The position numbers were made by a program, and so were the translations under genes. 5,829 bases of DNA from contig DTUH01000042.1 of NCBI GenBank assembly GCA_012964265.1, positions 13,717 through 19,545 of the forward strand, written 5' to 3'. The notes under the pieces were generated by a model. That model worked only from the letters and a program-made list of their open reading frames with translations. It was not told the origin of the DNA and did no database searches. The first letter of the stretch is position 1. Each line of letters begins with the position of its first letter. This DNA comes from Candidatus Lambdaproteobacteria bacterium (GTDB lineage Bacteria > SAR324 > NAC60-12). Positions 4,829 to 5,829 of this stretch are shown here, one piece after another.

Positions 4829-5829
4829 TCATTCCAATGCCAGTTCAATCAGCTTGTCCAGCAGTTCCGGGTAAGCTAATCCGGAGGCATCCCAAAGTTT
4901 CGGAAACATACTGATCTTGGTGAATCCGGGCAAAGTATTGATTTCGTTAAGAATGAAGGAATTGTCATCGCGCAGAAAGAAATCAACTCTAGCCATACCA
5001 CGACACTGCGTAAGCAGAAACACTTCTACGGCTGCCTTGCGGATTTGTTGGGAAACGTCCGGATCAATTTCCGCAGGAATTATTAAATCCGCCCCATCGT
5101 CGTCCACATACTTTGCTTCATAAGAATAGAATTCCCGGAGAGGCACGATTTCACCTAAAACACTCGCCGCTTCCGGAGAATCATTGCCCAGCACAGAACA
5201 TTCAATTTCGCGCCCGGAAATTGCTTCTTCAACCAAAACTTTACGGTCTGCTGCAAACGCTTTCTGCAAAGCTTCCGCATATTCTTCTGCTGTACGGACC
5301 TTCGAAACACCGAGCGAAGAGCCCTCGCGGCTGGGTTTCACAAACAATGTATCTCCCAGTTCCTGCACTGCCTCTGCAAATGACAACTCTTCCGGATTAC
5401 GCAGCAGTTTGTAGTTTGCAACAGGAATTCCGCGTTGCAGCAGCAAGCGCTTTGTCACGTCTTTGTCCATGCAAATCGCAGAACCGTAAACGTCTGCGCC
5501 GACATAAGGTTTTCCCAACAATTCCAGCAGTCCTTGCAATGCTCCGTCCTCACCCAATTTACCGTGAGTAATTGGAAAGAAAACATCAACTTTTGCTAAA
5601 TCGTTTTCGGAATGTTCTGTTGTTGCCATGTTTTCTTCACGGGAGCTTCCGGTTTGTGGAGGAGAAGTTGGCAAATTTTTCTTAAAAGTTACTCGACGAA
5701 CATCATCGGTGTTCTCCAAAAATTCCGGAGTTTTCCCCAAAAACCAGGCACCACTTTTATCGATGCCTATCAAAAGCACCTCATATTTGTCCCGATCAAG
5801 CGCGGCTTGAATGTTGTAGGCAGAAACCA
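4829..5829 (-). CDS. ddl: D-alanine--D-alanine ligase, N-terminus cut by the window edge
   Basis: This ATP-grasp ligase joins two D-alanines (ATP to ADP plus phosphate) for the peptidoglycan precursor in the cytoplasm. The frame is open to the right edge, so the true start lies outside; 332 codons are visible. The first, VSAYNIQAALDRDKYEV, match the family segment after the missing GGxSxEHxVS. Motifs in order are FFPITHGKLGEDGALQGLLE, the YVGADVYGSAICMDKDVTK segment, the FVKPSREGSSLGVSKV ATP-binding segment, EEAISGREIECSVLG, YEAKY, RGMARVDFF, and the LNEINTLPGFTKISMFP metal/substrate-binding segment. The last Tyr of YEAKY (codon 5110-5108) is at the position linked to D-Ala rather than D-Lac specificity. 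A hydrophilic stretch of about 30 residues (LPTSPPQTGSSREEN through HSENDLAKV) before the HG motif is longer than in short Ddl forms. The gene is convergent with vapC. The GTG at 5779 is internal and is not the start. Confidence 0.95.
   Translation of the reverse strand, partial: VSAYNIQAALDRDKYEVLLIGIDKSGAWFLGKTPEFLENTDDVRRVTFKKNLPTSPPQTGSSREENMATTEHSENDLAKVDVFFPITHGKLGEDGALQGLLELLGKPYVGADVYGSAICMDKDVTKRLLLQRGIPVANYKLLRNPEELSFAEAVQELGDTLFVKPSREGSSLGVSKVRTAEEYAEALQKAFAADRKVLVEEAISGREIECSVLGNDSPEAASVLGEIVPLREFYSYEAKYVDDDGADLIIPAEIDPDVSQQIRKAAVEVFLLTQCRGMARVDFFLRDDNSFILNEINTLPGFTKISMFPKLWDASGLAYPELLDKLIELALE

Noticed and set aside
5100..5120. VanA-like D-Ala-D-Lac ligase possibility for the Ddl
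   Set aside because: The YEAKY motif with Tyr at the specificity position is present, as expected for D-Ala-D-Ala ligases.
5113..5571. Long plus-strand open frame opposite ddl (152 codons)
   Set aside because: It has no family resemblance and lies wholly antisense to a strongly conserved ddl; it is a shadow of coding bias.

Overview
The window carries three functional blocks from a cobalamin-making, peptidoglycan-making bacterium of moderate G+C. The species cannot be named from the sequence. The intergenic spaces hold three kinds of imperfect inverted repeat of types common in environmental Gram-negative genomes (Bacteroidota/Chlorobiota-like lineages and various Proteobacteria). Most housekeeping starts lack a clear Shine-Dalgarno sequence. 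A Bacteroidota/Chlorobiota relative is therefore a possible but weak guess.

Block 1 (1-3112, minus strand) is a run of corrinoid-ring genes, transcribed cbiX -> cbiC -> cbiET. CbiX is a long sirohydrochlorin cobaltochelatase with an MxCxxC motif and a histidine-rich tail. CbiC is the precorrin-8X methylmutase, translationally coupled to cbiX by an ATGA overlap. CbiET (CobL) is a fused C5/C15 methyltransferase-decarboxylase that runs off the left edge a few codons before its expected end. It is an open frame without a stop inside the window. CbiX at the head of the cluster points to the early-cobalt-insertion ('anaerobic') route, with CbiET and CbiC acting on cobalt-precorrin intermediates. 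The 164-base cbiC-cbiET gap is largely filled by an ATCCGTG-type inverted repeat.

Block 2 (3332-3808, minus) is trmL, a tRNA wobble 2'-O-methyltransferase, flanked by two unrelated inverted repeats (3166-3239 and 3854-3936). Between trmL and the next gene is about 380 bp of AT-rich non-coding DNA.

Block 3 (4123-4807, plus) is a compact type II toxin-antitoxin module: a Phd-family antitoxin overlapping a VapC PIN-domain toxin. It has its own -35-like element, a candidate operator of two TAGCTAA copies one helical turn apart, and strong ribosome binding sites. It looks like an acquired cassette.

Block 4 (4829-5829, minus) is ddl, D-alanine--D-alanine ligase, convergent with vapC and missing its N-terminus at the right edge.

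The most unusual signal is a short GC-rich element (core GGCACCGGACTTTYCGG on the plus strand). It recurs in the same reading frame inside variable loops or tails of cbiET and cbiX, and more weakly ddl. It sits on a background in which the palindrome TCCGGA is strongly over-represented (18 copies counted). No wholly new system is evident; the rest is conventional.
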